From: Ditylenchus dipsaci
Taxonomy: Eukaryota > Nematoda > Chromadorea > Rhabditida > Anguinidae
Reading direction: 5' to 3'
DNA length: 64,000 nucleotides
Assembly (NCBI GenBank): GCA_004194705.1
Contig: SADC01000029.1
Coordinates: forward strand, 124,001 to 188,000
The stretch's first letter is position 1, and each line of letters opens with the position of its first letter. Below are positions 11,241-24,440 of this stretch, in pieces. Both the position numbers and the translations under genes were made by a program. The notes beneath the pieces are model-generated. The model was not told where the DNA came from. It searched no databases and saw only the letters and a program-made list of their open reading frames with translations.

Positions 11241-12477
11241 CTAAATTATAGGATTAAGGGATAGGCAGACAGTTAGAGAAAAAATACTCTTTCTGCTTTT
11301 GTTCAAATGGCTAGTTTCTATTGGACAATATTTTTTGGAGCAAAATTTTTCGCTGCAAAAAGGTTCTTTTTGATAAGAAGACCAAGTCTTTTACAATTTT
11401 TTTCTAAATATAGCCTAGCATTGGCTGAAACACTCATGCTAGAATAGAAAATACACCCCATTCAGTTTGCCTTGAATCAAGGCCTTGATATGCTTAACCG
11501 ACTTTTCAGAATTTTTTGAGATCGGTTTTTGGGGCATTTAAGGGGCATGCCCAACACGGAGAAAAGGCGGGAACTAGCACCTTTTTTCTTTCTCGAACAT
11601 CTTTTATATGCGTTCTCGTTCAGATTTTTTCAAGTTTTCTGCCTAGTTTTTAAAGTAGTATAAGGTCATCAATATCAGATTTGAAGTAAAATGAGAGAAA
11701 AATGGCACAATTCAAAAAAAATTTGCTGGTCCGCCGTCTTAAATTTTTCAAAACCCACGGGCATGCCTCTTTGAGACAAGGCTTCTCAAAGCGTCCAGAA
11801 AAGCTGATGTTAGATTGGAAAATGTGTAAAAATGCTCCCTTTTGGCAATAATGTGCATCCTTTGCTGTTCAGCATGAAATTGACATTTGTTTTAACTGAT
11901 AACACCATTATGTTGCCCTGAGAATATAGTTTTTCACAAAGTATTATTCATTGGAATATCTGTAAAAAAAGTAGCTCAAAAAGGTAAGAGTAGAAACCAA
12001 ATTATTTTTTTGTGAAATCAAATTATTTTTTTTGACTTGCTTAAATACTTCAATATATTGTGCTCCATTTTGCAAAAATGTTGCAATAAATTATGTGTGG
12101 TTAGAAATTAGACAGCGATATACCTGTTATTGTTGTCAATTTGAAAACAGTAGAAAATTTTTAACTAACTAAACGTTTAGTAAGAAACTTTTTGCCAACT
12201 GTTTGACTTAAAATCTGGACTTTCGTCCGACTTTAATTCAAAATGCCCTGAAAATGTAATATAGATGACCAAAATTTTTAAAATACTGTTTGGCTAGTGT
12301 GTAGAGCAGATTCAGGGCTACATTTCGGTCTGAAAACTGCTACAAAAATGCACGATTTGAGGTTTCCAAATGCCAAATAAGTTTCATGTAAATTTTTGCT
12401 TTATATTATCGTTTATATTATCGAGTCTGTATTCAAAATTTTTCGAGGTAGAAGTTGAAAATTTGCCGCTATTCCAT
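11241..12477. other. Unassigned AT-rich DNA
   Basis: A weak repeat copy of 970-1130 (GGCAGAAAAGCGAAAAATCT region) is present inverted at 11570-11770 (ACGGGCATGCCTCTTT, TTTTTAAAGTAGTATAAGGT). Otherwise nothing recognisable. Confidence 0.5.
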
Positions 12478-13257
12478 TGTACCCCTCCCCCCAAAACCAA
12501 CTTTTTTATAAGTAGTTAAAAACCATTTTTAAGTAATAATTTTGCTATAAAAGGACCAGAAAAGTAATTTTAAAGGGATCAAGGGCTGTATTGGGAGGGG
12601 AAGGGAATAATACAGGGGCCACTCTTTTTAGCTGCTTTACCATATTTTTCAACTCGGGCCGTGGCAAAAATAGACTCTATATGCATTTTATGATCAAGTG
12701 ATCTTCTCGGAATCATGTCTAAGGTAAATGAGTGCGCGCATCTCTAACCTACCAAGCTCCCTGCGCCCTCTGAGGGGGCGCAGGAGACTTGGGGGCTTGG
12801 AGTTGAGATGCGCACACCCACATACCTTGGACACAAATCACTTGAAAGTGACTCTGGATGCATAAAAAATGTATGCATACCAGAGTTATTTGTGCGTTAG
12901 GCACCAGCAGTCAAAACTATGTTCAACATCTTCAATTTTTAGGCCGAAAAAGGCCTCTTCCAGCCTTTGGCCACAAGCCAGAGGCTCAGCCATCCAAAAA
13001 TTCTGCATTCACCTCCACGGAATCCTGGCTCAGGCAGCCTTTTGAGTTCTTATCTATTTAGGTCCTCCACAAGTTTCTGGGTTTGAGGGTGCCTTAAACC
13101 CTTATTTATTAGTGGCCCCTGTTTGTCCCTTCCCTCACCAATACAGCCCTTGAACCCTATTTAAATGGCTTTTCTGGCCTTTTTATGGCAAAATTATTTC
13201 ATAAAAATGGTTTTTGAGTGCATATATGAAAGTTGGTTTTGGGGGGAGGGGGCGGTA
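12478..13257. mobile_element. Foldback element GTACCCC with internal GC-rich hairpin
   Basis: Arms GTACCCCTCCCCCCAAAACC and inverse near 13240-13257. They share TTTTGCTATAAAAGGACCAG-type and AATACAGGGGCCACT-type blocks on both sides. The left half contains the GC-rich hairpin family copy 12650-12900. Partial copies at 28850-29375 and 43165-43230. Confidence 0.65.
12650..12905. repeat. GC-rich hairpin family, complete copy
   Basis: ATGTCTAAGGTAAATGAGTG, CGCGCATCTCTAACCTACCA, loop CCCTCTGAGGGGGCGCAGG, then GAGATGCGCACACCCACATA and CCTTGGACACAAATCAC. Confidence 0.75.
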
Positions 13258-13797
13258 CACTGGGGCTTACCACTTTTTATACTATTTTAACACAGAAGCA
13301 AAAATTTTAAAACTTTAAAATAAAAGGCCATGGCCTTCTATTGAAATAAATACGGTATGTCTACATCACTAATAATGAAAAATTGATATTTTTATTTGAG
13401 AAATCGATGGTGTCAGCGGGTGATATCGAATTTATGGCGTCGAAGAAAACAGCGTTTTTGCTTTGTAAAATCATTTGACAACAAGTTCACCACTGAAATA
13501 AAGCGACTTAATGAAGTTTATTAATTATAAAGCTTTACTATTACTACCACTCCTTTAGGTCAGATGAAAAAATTTATTTCGGAATACAAAACCGCAGCAG
13601 TAAAAAAATGCATTACAAAATTGAGACCTTTGCCTTGCTATCTTCAGCGAACCTACCACGAAAAAATTATTACAACAAAAAATAAAAAAATGATGGGTTT
13701 CAAAATTTAAATTTTAGAACTTTACTACTTTCATCACGCAGCCCATTGAACATTCTCATTTTGATGTTTTGTTTTTCTTAGCTATGTAAGCACTTTA

Positions 13798-14461
13798 TTT
13801 AACACATCAGAGACCGATAAGCACTCAGAATTCTGCGCTGAATACGATGGTCATTACCTCTTTAATGACGGGTTAAGTATAAATAAAATAGTGAGGTGTA
13901 AAGCTAAGTAGACGTAAAGGGGTCAAGAAGGTAACGGATTGTGCATGGCCAAATCCAGCTCGATACCCACATCTTTTCAAGTGGTGCAACATGATTGTCA
14001 TGCTACATCTGCCCTCATAATATACTTAAATGACTGTCTGTAACACTTATTTCGCATAAGTATAAGACCAGGGTTTTTTATTGATAAGGTTGAGATAAAT
14101 CAACACTTCTTTGTCAGGGTAGGGGTTTTGAAAATAAGTAATCGATTTGCATGTAAAACTGTTTTAATTAAAAAGTCACTGTAAATTTTTGATTCCGCTC
14201 AAGACAATAAACATTTAAATTTGAAATTCGAATATTCAGGCGGTTATTTTTGTATGTTATGGGGGTAGATGTAGCATGACAACCATGGTGCACCACTTGA
14301 AAAGATGTGGGTATCGAGCTGGATTTGGCCATGCACAATCCGTTACCTTCTTGACCCCTTTACGTCTACTTAACCCGTCATTGAAGCGGAAATGACCATC
14401 GTGTTCAGCGCTAAATTCTGAGTCCAACTAGGTAAAAGTGCTTCTCGGGCTTCGGAGTGTT
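13798..14461. mobile_element. Foldback element with about 220-bp arms
   Basis: Left arm CACATCAGAGACCGATAAGC, GTAGACGTAAAGGGGTCAAG, ATGGCCAAATCCAGCTCGAT, ATGCTACATCTGCCC; right arm the inverse from 14265 to about 14460. The centre is AT-rich. No coding. Confidence 0.7.
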
Positions 14462-15254
14462 AAAAAATTTCATCCGACCGATAAAATTTTATCTGACAGA
14501 TAAACTTATCAGATGAATTTATCTGTTTTGCAAACCACGGTCCTCGCCCACTAATTTTTCAACCATTGTCTATTTGTTTTGGCTGCATTTTTAATGCCTT
14601 TTATTCATTTTTTATAACTGCCTGCAGATGACAAATTAAATGTATAATTCGCAGAGTTAAGTAGCTTTTATTGTCCATCCTGGCTTTTGTTTATTCCAAA
14701 AATTTATTTAGCTGTCAAATCCGATTATTATTTTCGTTTTGATCCATACGTTTTTTATGGCTCAGGGGCATGCTAGATTAGCATTCATTAGACACACACA
14801 TTTTTTTCTTCTTCTGCTTGTTTTGGTCACAAACTCGGTTGTCTGTAATAGTAAAAGAAATCTTAATCGAAAAGGCCAAAATCCAAAACTAAACCATATT
14901 TGTAAAAAAATTGTCTGAGACAAACATTTTTCTCCGATTATTCATCATTTCTATTCTCGGAAAGTCCAATTTGTCCAATTAAAAAGGAAGGAGCAAGCAC
15001 ATGGCTATTGTTTTGGTGGTGTACAGCGGTTGAGCCTAGATTAGAAGGGCTTAGTGCTGAAGTCTTGGAGAAATCTTCACAAGAGTTGTGATGAATTTAG
15101 GTTTAGTTGTCTGCCTGTCTGCCAATTTGCCAATATGCTGGGAAATTTTTGGTGACGAAAATTAGTGAGAAAAAAACCATGTGGTCATTAATTGGGGTTT
15201 TCAGGACTTTTTTTAGCATAGGGCCGATCCATAATGACACATTTATTCACAGTA

Positions 15255-15723
15255 CAGTCAAACTTCTTTTTATACTACACCTCCTTATAAGCTACACCTG
15301 AGTCCGGTCCCAATTGGTTATGTACCGTATAATATACCCCTATATAAGCTACACCTCTCTATAAGCCACATCTAGGATCGGTCCCGAGGTGCAGCTTATA
15401 GAGAAGTTTGGGCGCTATCGTAATATACCACCCCTCCCCTCAATAATTTTTAGGCTTAGGAATTAGGCTTAGCCCTTAGGCTTAGGCTTTTGGGCCTTAG
15501 GCAATAGGCTCAGGGACAACACGTAATAATTTCACCACTTTTCCAAGAAAAAGTATGGTTTTTGGGGTACCTGAAAAATTATTGAGGGGGGGGTATATTA
15601 CAGTAGCTTTTTTTGGGGGGGGGGGGGGTATATTACAGTAGCTTTTTTGGGGGGGGGGGGGGTGTTGCCAAAAATTGGTGTTTGAGTTGGTGTTTATATG
15701 ACAGCAGCGTCGAAGTTTGACTG
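15255..15723. mobile_element. pogo-type MITE interrupted by a poly-G-ended MITE
   Basis: TA-flanked CAGTCAAACTTCTTTTTATA start and GAAGTTTGACTG end. The interior has TATAAGCTACACC repeats. From about 15411 to 15665 it is occupied by a TAATATACC(C)n / G(n)TATATTACAGTAGC MITE, whose right end is duplicated with G13 runs. Confidence 0.7.
15411..15665. mobile_element. Poly-C/poly-G MITE nested in pogo MITE
   Basis: GGCGCTATCGTAATATACCA then CCCCTCAATAATTTTTAGGC, ending in two copies of TATATTACAGTAGCTTTTTT with G13 runs. The interior is built of TTAGGC-like repeats. Confidence 0.6.
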
Positions 15724-15724
15724 T

Positions 15725-17182
15725 AGTCGCTTTTGCTTACGCACTTCAACTCGTCTCAGTACTTTGAACAAGTTTGGAATAAATTTGTTTGATAAGTCTC
15801 AAAATTTATTGCCAATATTTTTTAATCATTTTATATTTTTAAGATTAGGCTTAGCCAAGGGTATCCCAGCATATGTTATGACGCACTTAAATACGTTTCT
15901 ATAACTTTTATTAAGGCTCTAAGAACATCTTTGAGTCCGCTGGAGTCCCTTTTGAGTCCTACGCTGGCCTATGTGGTCCTTATCGGCTATGTGTCCTTAT
16001 GGTCTATGTGGTTCTTACTATGCATATCTATAAATGAATAAACTCTTATATTAATTTTCAAATTTACTCGAATGTTCTAATAATAGAGGTGAATTATATA
16101 GGGCCAACAAAAACTGGGGGTGTATCCATCATGGGTGAATCGTCTGGGCTTGAATCGGTCGGGGTGAATAGGCTGCGGGGGTGAATTGGCTGGCAGTGAA
16201 TTGTCGCGCACCCCCAATATTGTGCACCCTGTATGCGCAGTAACGTACATTATCCATACAGTCAATCTTCGGTCTGACGATATCTGAAAAAGTCGGTTCC
16301 CGCCCAAGGTCCTCTTGACCTCCAGCCTAGTCGAGAACCGATCCTCATTTTAAAAAGTATACTGATTCTCGAACTTCGATTCGACGACACTTCAAAAAGG
16401 ATGTCATTAGATAAATTTTACACAGTAAGGGCAGTTTTTAAAAAATGATGTGTAAAATATGAAGCCGGACATCACCAACAGGTGCTGCTTGGTACAAAGT
16501 TTAGCTAAAAATGAGGCTGATTGGCGTGAAAATAGAAACACTCAATCCTGACAATGGGCACGTGTTCCCACTGCTTCCATTCTTTGCCCTCTCCGCTTAA
16601 CAGCACTGTCCCACCACTTTAATTTTGTTTTTTACCTAGGGTCGGAAATTTTTTCAGCTCCATTATTGAAGCTTTTTACGAACTACCATCAGCCAACCTG
16701 GCCCGAAAATCGCACATGACCTTATTTTCCGGACAAACTTAACAGATAATAATCATTGAAAGGCTTCAAAAGTCAAGTTGAAACAGAGTCTAGCCCCTGG
16801 CCGATCCAGATTGGAATAAAAAAATTCTCGTACGTCTTGCAATGTCCTGAAAGGTTGATGGGTTCCGAAAAACCTTTATCTAACATAACATTGAAGGAAC
16901 TCCCGTTGCGATTCGGAACAGAAATTAGAATGGTGTCCTTGATAGACTTCAATTTTCAGATTTTCTTTTCTGAAACTTAACAGAAAGTCTCTTGCAGCAA
17001 TAAGTTACGTTTTAGTTATGGATATTTTGAAAGCCATCAGCAAGAGCTAGCCACATTCGGCTCTTTGCATTACTTTTTTTAGCAACTGCAAACTTTTTTT
17101 CCAATGCATTCACCATCTGTTGACTTATAACTTTTTCACATTAGTTGGAGTAAATCGTTATTGTACTTTAGGTTCTCGAAAC
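15725..17182. other. Unassigned DNA
   Basis: Holds the tandem block at 16125-16215, a possible decayed inverted pair around CGGTTC..GAACCG at 16290-16345, and nothing else I can support. Confidence 0.45.
16125..16215. repeat. Tandem GGGGTGAAT-type repeat
   Basis: Five to six units of about 18-20 bp, GGGTGAATCGTCTGGGCTTG then GAATCGGTCGGGGTGAATAG. No inverse partner found, so a solitary arm. Confidence 0.6.
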
Positions 17183-17568
17183 CATACTTGCACGGGCACC
17201 CGCGCCCAAGGTCGACGCCGTCGCGAATTCTTACAAGCCTGGCTCCGGCGCCCTTGTGTTTTTTACAGCTGGCGCCGGCGCCCGAGATTTTCAGTAAGGC
17301 GCCGACTTTGTCGCAATATTTACAAAATCGCTATTTTTTTCAAAATGTTTTGAAAATTTTCTTAAAACTTTCACAATTTTCTTGAATTATCTTCGAAATT
17401 GAGTATTTTTGAGATGAAAATATACATTTTCATTATAAGGACTTAATTTACAGGCGAAAATACCGGCGCCGGAGCCGGCGCCCTTATTCTAGCATGGCGC
17501 CAGATGCCAAAATTTCAAAAAAGCCTGGCGCCGCGGTGGCGCCCTGTTTTCCGAAACGTGCAAGTATG
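17183..17568. mobile_element. hAT-like MITE with GGCGCCGGCGCC arms
   Basis: Ends CATACTTGCACG and inverse CGTGCAAGTATG. Flanks CTCGAAAC and CTCGCAAC (7 of 8). Both arms have GC-rich blocks of GGCGCCGGCGCC type in an otherwise AT-rich region. A similar block is at 43270-43332. Confidence 0.7.
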
Positions 17569-18861
17569 CTCGCAACGACGTTCGGCAACGTGTTTTTTGC
17601 AGACCGGTCTTCACAGATCGACCTAAGATCGCTTGAGAACTGTTTTTGATATAGGGGGTTTAGCTCCTGTGTTATTTAGCTCCTGTCTCTGGATGGTCAA
17701 GGTTCACACCACAGGAAGAACCAAGAAAATATCGTGTTTTTGACATTATATAACAAAATTCTCGAGCGATTCTGAGGCTATTTGTAAGACCCGTTTTTTC
17801 AAAAAAACGCGTGTTAGAAAAAGTTAGGATCAAAAGAAATATTCCAAAGTTCTTGAATCACCCTGTACTGTAAAAGATGGTTTACACTATTTCTAAAACA
17901 AAGATGTAATGAAATTTTTTTGAAAAAAAAGTATATTTTGCCAAAATAAATACACTTTGTTCATTTTTCGTCAAAAAGTGCCCTACTATCTAGTGCTTAT
18001 TGCCATTTTGAAGCGAAACAAAATATTTTGACGTGAAAAATCAAAAATAGAAAAGATTTGGGATCCCGAAAAAAGTACAAAATTTTTGTTCAAATTTTTC
18101 TTTTTTACTTCCTTTTTCCTTTTTTTGATTAATAAAACGAAAATTACAGACTTTCCTTCTTCGATCTTTTTCTAGAAATAATTTTTTTTTCGCGAGATTT
18201 CTTTGAAAATTCGATCCACCCTCGCTTTAGCCAATTTAAATCCCTGCAGGCATGCTGTTACTTTGGCTATTTGGAGGGTGGAACTTTGTGTTTGTTTAGT
18301 AATTGAATCCATGTGCTGTCTAGATAAGCAGAAGTGCAGCGGCAGCCAGTGTCACACATTAACTCTCCAGGAAATGTTGCCTTGACATAAGTTACGCACA
18401 TCCTCCTATTCAAATCATTTTACAACAACAAAAAAACAGAAATATAAAAAAATTGGTCAAGAAATGTATATGTGAGACCTAGACAGCCGGAATGGCCTGT
18501 TTCCGGGCCAGTCCTTGGAATTGAGCCTGGAATTTCAGGTTGAATGCTTCTAGCGGCAAATAACACCTTGGCAATAATAATAATGTTGGAGTTTTTTTCT
18601 ATGCTGTGACTTTAACTTTTTTCTTGTGTGTTTTTTTTGAAATTTTTTCTTTGAAACTTGAGGCAAAATTGCTTTTTATTATTTAATTTTCTGTGCCTCT
18701 AGCACCTATTTTGTGTGTTGACTGTCAAATTAACTGTTTTCATTGTCTAATTTAGTTATTTTCGGCGAACATGCAAACCAACACGTCTTAGAAATAAGAT
18801 TTATCAAGAAAGTTCGAATGGAAATTTTTGCAGGTTGGCAAAAAATTTGGTTCTGCCATCC
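17569..18861. other. Unassigned DNA with a mariner-like end
   Basis: A MITE end CTTGAATCACCCTGTACTG lies at 17851-17869, and a hAT-MITE-like interior (TAGTGCTTATTGCCATTTTG) at 17991. The remainder is featureless. Confidence 0.45.
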
Positions 18862-19265
18862 AAAAAAGGATCAAGTAGAATTCACACACTAAATTTCTGA
18901 ATTTTGACACTAAATTAATTAAGTTCCGCACTAAATTCAAATTTTCTTCAAAACAATGAATTTTAACACTGAATTTCCACACTAAATTCAAATTTCTCTG
19001 AGAAACTGAATTTCCCCACTAAATTTCTGATTTTCAACAAGACTTCTTTTTTATTTCAACAACAATGTCCAACAATAACAACCATTAACAAAAATCAAGA
19101 TCTATTTTCCTTCAGAATTTGCTTTTGTGTAAATTCAGTGTCGAAATTCAGAAATTTAGTGTTGAAATCCAGTGTCTTGAAGGAAATTTGAATCTACTGC
19201 GGAACTTAATTAATTGTGTCTTAATAGTGTCAAAATTTAGAAATTTAGTGGGCGATTTCAGTTGC
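18862..19265. mobile_element. Degenerate element with ACTAAATTTCTGAATTT tandem ends
   Basis: Left half has six units of CACACTAAATTCAAATTTC type; right half has the inverse (AGAAATTTAGTG three times). Looks like a decayed member of the tandem-TIR foldback group. The C(T)GATTTC and AACCAGTT borders are unclear. Confidence 0.5.
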
Positions 19266-20862
19266 AGCCTCGAAAAAATAGTAGAGGACGACTGACTGAG
19301 CACCAGTTTTTTGGCTATTCTCAAGGTCAAAATGCGTAATAAAATTTCTTCAATGGGCCTCGAAAATAAAGTTTTTACAACCCATCGGGCAGCTTTGTTG
19401 CAATTTTACTTGTCTTTTTTTCACTGTGCTAATTCGATCAAACACTCGGAAAATACCTGGGAGACCATGCAGTACTCTTTAAACAGATTACTACACTGAC
19501 GAAAGGTGCAAGCCGATTCAACAAAAAAACCTTGCTATTAGGTTATTGAAAAAGTGAGGGTTTAAAACATTCTAGTCGACTTCATGGCTTACCTACAATA
19601 AACTCCGGCTGAAAAAGTTACAATAGAAGACTATCATAGATTTGAAAATAGAATTTGAACAAAAAAATCACATGATCCTGATCAAATTGGTGTTATTCAA
19701 TTATATTTACAAAACCCTCGAAAGAATTTCGACTCTACTTGCATAGAACCACAAACCCCAATCAACTCTTTAAAAAGTGTTTCCAAACACCCTATATCCA
19801 CTCAAAATTTTCGACAATCTGATTGATTTAGTTCAAAATTTCTACTCAAGTAAACGGCTAAGGACGTCAAAACCATTTTGATTTCGACATATTTATAAAT
19901 GAAATAAAATATTTATGTTGCTCAGATGTTTTGGGGTCCTAGGACATTCTTTGGGTTAACGCCTTTTTTTAAATAACTTTTTTTTGACCAAGGCTAAGTC
20001 TATGCAAATTTTTTTTTTTTGAAAAGATGTAAAGGCGATAATTCAAAAAAATTAATAAGAAATTTAAAAATATTTTTTTCGTAGCAACCTGTATAGAATA
20101 ACACAAAAACCAATAAGAATCAGCTGCCAACCTAATAAACTAATTTCCAACCGCAAATTTTTTGCCTAAAGTTCTAATTTACACTTGGTTCACATCTACC
20201 TATCCAATCTTGGCTGTTTGAGGGACGTAAAGCGACCATAATTAATTAAGTCGATTTGTCTATTTAGGCAAAACATGTTTTTTGGCTTGGCAAACCCCAA
20301 TTTTAGATTTGAAAAGCTGAAACAGGAATTCATTAGTAACCTTACACCTTGCCCTTCTTTTTTAAACAAGAGGCGGTTCTAGGCAGTGTTTGTGAGCAGG
20401 AAGTGGACTACTCTTTAGTCCTGCTGCTACTTTTTTCAGCTCCTTTTGTGGTGGCGAGGGTGAAATTCACTCAAGCCGCCACCCTTCAAAAGGCACAAAA
20501 CAATTAGTTGGAAAAGAATTTAAATAAGTGTTTCTCACTTGCTGTCTGGTGTGTCACAACAAAAGCCGACTTTGTTGTTTTTGTTGAAAGCTTGTAATTT
20601 TTTGGAGAATTTTTGCATTTTTGAGTTATTTTTTTAAGCAATGAGGTTGTACCGTAGTTGAAACCACCTGAATAGTGGCCATATTAAAAAAAAAAATAAA
20701 CAGAAATGAACTCGTTTCCGCGTTTTTTGGTCGGACATTTGACGACCTATCTTATTTTTTGGTGAAGCTGCAGCCGCCATCCTAGAATGGTTATGAGAGA
20801 AATTCATCACATAGATTTTGCGATATTTTTTGTTTTGATATTTTGTCTTATCAGAACATAGG
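19266..20862. other. Unassigned AT-rich DNA
   Basis: AAAAAGTGTTTCCAAACACC at 19772 recalls AAAAGTGTTTTAAAACACC at 8462. No gene seen. Confidence 0.45.
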
Positions 20863-21275
20863 TGGGACAGGCTTAGTTTAGGGCAGGGCTAAGCGCCGGG
20901 CAGTGGAAACAAAAATGAAGCCGTAAATCATTCAGATCAAGTTTTCTTTCATAGATGTTACATACAGAAAGAAAGCTGGTTAAATTCTGACCTAATAAGT
21001 TGTCGGTCGAAACTGCAGTGTGGTATCATGAAAATTGAGTGAAATTGCTTTGAACATGCATGGCGCTTAAATTTGGGTTCTAAAATCAGAAATTAAGCGC
21101 CGAGCATGTTGACCCATGACCCCTTATCAGGTCACAATTTATCCAGCTTTATTTCTACGCAAAACATTTATGAAAAAAAAGGTTCAGACAAATTATAGCT
21201 CCATTTTCGTTTCCGCTGCCCGCATTTAGTCCGGCGCTTAACCAAACCTGTGTGGACAGGTCTGGAGGTCGACTA
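20863..21275. mobile_element. Imperfect palindromic MITE
   Basis: ACAGGCTTAGTTTAGGGCAG, GGGCTAAGCGCCGGGCAGTG and GAAAGCTGGTTAAATTCTGA on the left pair with CCAGCTTTATTTC, TTTCCGCTGCCCGC and GTCCGGCGCTTAACCAAACC on the right. The centre has GGCGCTTAAATTT..AAATTAAGCGCC. Confidence 0.55.
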
Positions 21276-21791
21276 AATTCATAAAAAATGCCTCAATGTT
21301 AATGTTTCAGACCATTTCAAGCAAAAAACACCTCCGAGAACTATTTTTCCTGTCCTAAGACAAAGCCCGCTGCAACATGATAAACAGTCACAAAATACAT
21401 TACTTTTTATTGTTATTATTTACTGGGTTCCACTATGGGTGAAAAAAACTATCAGGATGCCCTCGAATTTTGATTGCACATGGCTCCGAATAGCCATTTT
21501 AACGATCCCTTTTTCAAGGGATCTTTTAGGTCGTCGGAAATTCCTGAATTTACCACGATATGACTAACACTTCCTGCTAGAGACGATGATCAATACCTTG
21601 GGTATTTTTTCAAGAAGCATTTTCGACCCTCTATTTATAGGGGGGGTTACACTTAGGGGGTTGAGAAAAAAGTCCTCCCCCACCCCTTTAAGAAAATTTC
21701 GACCCTGGTAAAGTATAACCACACCAACGGGAAGTGAGGGGGGGGGTGTATTCTATACTAGCGCCAAAATTTCTAGCTGAAAGTTTTATGG

Positions 21792-21829
21792 CTTGTTCAC
21801 GTACTTCGAGTTCGAAGTACGTGAACAAG
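21792..21829. repeat. Perfect hairpin with 18-bp arms
   Basis: CTTGTTCACGTACTTCGA, 2-base loop GT, then its exact inverse. The GTTCACGTACTTCGAG motif recurs at 42250-42345 and 42490-42566. Confidence 0.8.
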
Positions 21830-22682
21830 GCATTACAAGTATATGCTCATTTTCATCTTTTTATCAAACTCCAATTTCAGTTTCTGTATTTTTATTCAAA
21901 AATATTCTGCCTGCGATCCTAAATACCGAAATTGATGGACACCGATCCAGGTATTCAGGGTCACGGGCAAAATTTTTCGAAAAAAAATGAAATAGGCATC
22001 TGATGGAGGAATGAAAAGTAGCATATTGTTGTAAAATTTTACGCTAGAATTTTCTTGGATGAAAAATGCCGAAAATACCGTCTACCATGTCCAGTTTCCA
22101 TGCGGTACCTGATTATTAAAAAAATAAAAACTACTGCACACTTTTTGCTGGGTTTCGGCAATGAAATTTTATTCCCAATTTTTCCAACGTGAGGCCTGCA
22201 ATAAATATCAGGAAACCAGGGTTGCGAATTTGAGATTAAAAAAATAGAATTGGTCAAAAAGTACAAAACTACAAAAATGAAAAAATTTTAGGTCTTGAAA
22301 GAAGTACAAATCTTTTTAAAAATTAAATTTTAGTACCCTGCTTGAAGCCCATTAAAAACACGGTGACTAGTCACTTCGGGTTCAATGCAGGAATTTTCCG
22401 AATACTTGATAATCAAAAATCTCTGCATTTCAAGACTTTTTCAAATATCCTAAGGCTCTTTATAATTTTTTTTCGGTATTTTTCTTTTTTCCGACCCAAA
22501 ATCAAAAAAAGTCGCAAAAACTTCTTGTGCACTCTTATTTTTTCCTATTGCTTTGTTGTTTTATTGTTCTTTTCGTCAACTTTGCTCCTTTTTCCTCTAT
22601 TATCCTGAAGCCATGTAAGTTATTTGTGGCTCAAAGAAATGCTGTCTGTCCACTGTTTTGTCTGATCCCAACGGCTCTAGGT

Positions 22683-22797
22683 GAATTGAACCTCTACAAA
22701 TTGAACCTCTACAAATTGAACCCCGGTAATTGACCCTCCGGTAAATTGAACCTCCGGTAAATTGACCCTCCGGTAAATTGAACCTCCAAATTTGTCT
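22683..22797. repeat. Left tandem-repeat arm of the Ulp1-carrying element
   Basis: Seven units of the type CGGTAAATTGAACCTC, alternating AACC and ACCC versions; the outermost two read CTACAAATTGAACC. Confidence 0.9.
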
Positions 22798-23593
22798 TGA
22801 GACGATTGTTATCAAAACTAATTATATTTTTTGGTGTTGGTAAATCACGGTATGAAGAGGAACCATCTCGGTGATAGGTAAGCCTCACGAAAGGCTAGGA
22901 AAACTACAAGGATATTAGGTCTCCCCATATTATGGGTTGAACTAAGATGTAATAGTAACTAGCTTACGTCAGCCAGATCTCATCTAGATGGTGTTACTGT
23001 GGTGTTAGTTTACCCATAATACCTAGATATTCGTTAGTGGTCTTTAGTTAGTGGTATGACAAGAGCGCTGAATTTAGAAGAGAAGTCAAATGCATTCCCG
23101 CTTTGACGTCCGTCCCTGTGATAGATGTAGAACAAGTATTTGTTGAATTAAGGTGACACTAACAGCTGTAGACGAACTACTTTAAAATTTTCAGGGAACA
23201 CGTGGAAAATTTAGAGAATGAATTCATGCTTGATATCATTCTAAACTATTTCGAATTTCGAGACTATATTTCTAACTATTACTATAATGGACGTCTTACA
23301 GGCAATGGGAAACAAAGAAAAGCATGATAGTTTTTTTCATGTTGACTGTTTAAATATATTCTTGTAGCTTCATCATCAAGAAATGGAATCTTCAGGCTTT
23401 GGTGGAGAATAAGGAGCCAAGAACGAACAAGGGAATAGAGTCTTTCAACGGTCAGGGTTCGTTCAAGGCTAGTATTTTTCTAAATCACTCCGTTGGTGAC
23501 ACACTCTTCAGGCCTACGACGTGAATTTAGGTTTGCAGAGCAGAGAGTGACTGCGCATTGGGCGGGAGCAAAGAAGCCGCGCAGAGAGCAAGC

Positions 23594-24440
23594 ATAAGTG
23601 GATGCAGACGAAAAGATCAAAGAAACGGTGAGGCGATGTGACCAGATGCCAATGATCGAATTTCTGCAATCGATAGCTGTAAACTTGGGCCGAATACCAG
23701 TATTCGAACCACCAGGTAACTATTTATCGGATGGTTTTAATCTTATTTTTCATCTTCAGTTGTTTTAAAGAGGGAGAGTAAGGTTTATCAAAAGAAGAAC
23801 ATCGAAAAAGTCAAAAATAAATTGGAAGTCATCACAATTAACAACGCTCTTGGTGAACTTTCATTAAATTTTTTGCTGAATTTTTCGTCGTTTTCAGAGC
23901 AGAATCATGTCGAAGTGCTTGCTGACAAGTATGGAATTAAATTAAACAGAGAGCATCTGCAGTGCTTAACACCGACTGCGTGGTTGAATGGCGAAACCGT
24001 GAACTTCTACTACCAAATGATTGCCCAGACAAATAAAGCCGCCGTGAATCTCCTATTACGATTCACTTCTTGGGATGGCACAGATTACAACAATCTGATT
24101 AAGTAAAATTGTTTTAAATAGCATACGACCACACAACAATAATTTAGGGAATTCTCGCAAGAATATGCTGTAGAGTATGGCTACGAAGCTCTGGCTCCTA
24201 GTAACTGGATCGCATTCTGCCCAAAGGTATGTATATTACTTCTTGATTGATAAACAACCTGAAGTTCACAGGACATTCCTCGCCAGACGAACACTTTTGA
24301 TTGCGTATTTTTTATTTGCCAATATGCAGAGTGCGTATGTCGTGGCTCTCTCAATTTCACCGAAGCCCAGATGGATGTAATCCGTAATGAAATGATGCGA
24401 GAATCCTTTGTGGAACGTTGTAATGTCGAATATCTTTGAT
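23594..24440 (+). pseudogene. Ulp1/SENP-like cysteine protease fragment inside a transposon
   Basis: SUMO-protease-like family C48 pieces in plus orientation. Likely exons: about 23610-23715 (MPMIEFLQSIAVNLGRIPVF), 23760-about 24105 (with a possible 51-base intron), about 24149-24224 and 24271-24440. The N-part ADKYGIKLNREHLQCLTP..WLNGETVNFYYQ matches the Ulp1 substrate-binding entry (LxxxxWLNDxxxNFY). The C-part DIPRQTNTFDCVFFICQYAE has the catalytic Gln and Cys context, with Val in place of the Gly of DCG. The central block with the catalytic His (HW) and Asp (YDS) is missing: FYYQMIAQ runs almost straight into SWDGTDYNNLIKEF. The product would not be an active protease. Introns about 46 bases long are retained, arguing for capture of genomic DNA. 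Ends at TGA about 24438. Confidence 0.75.
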
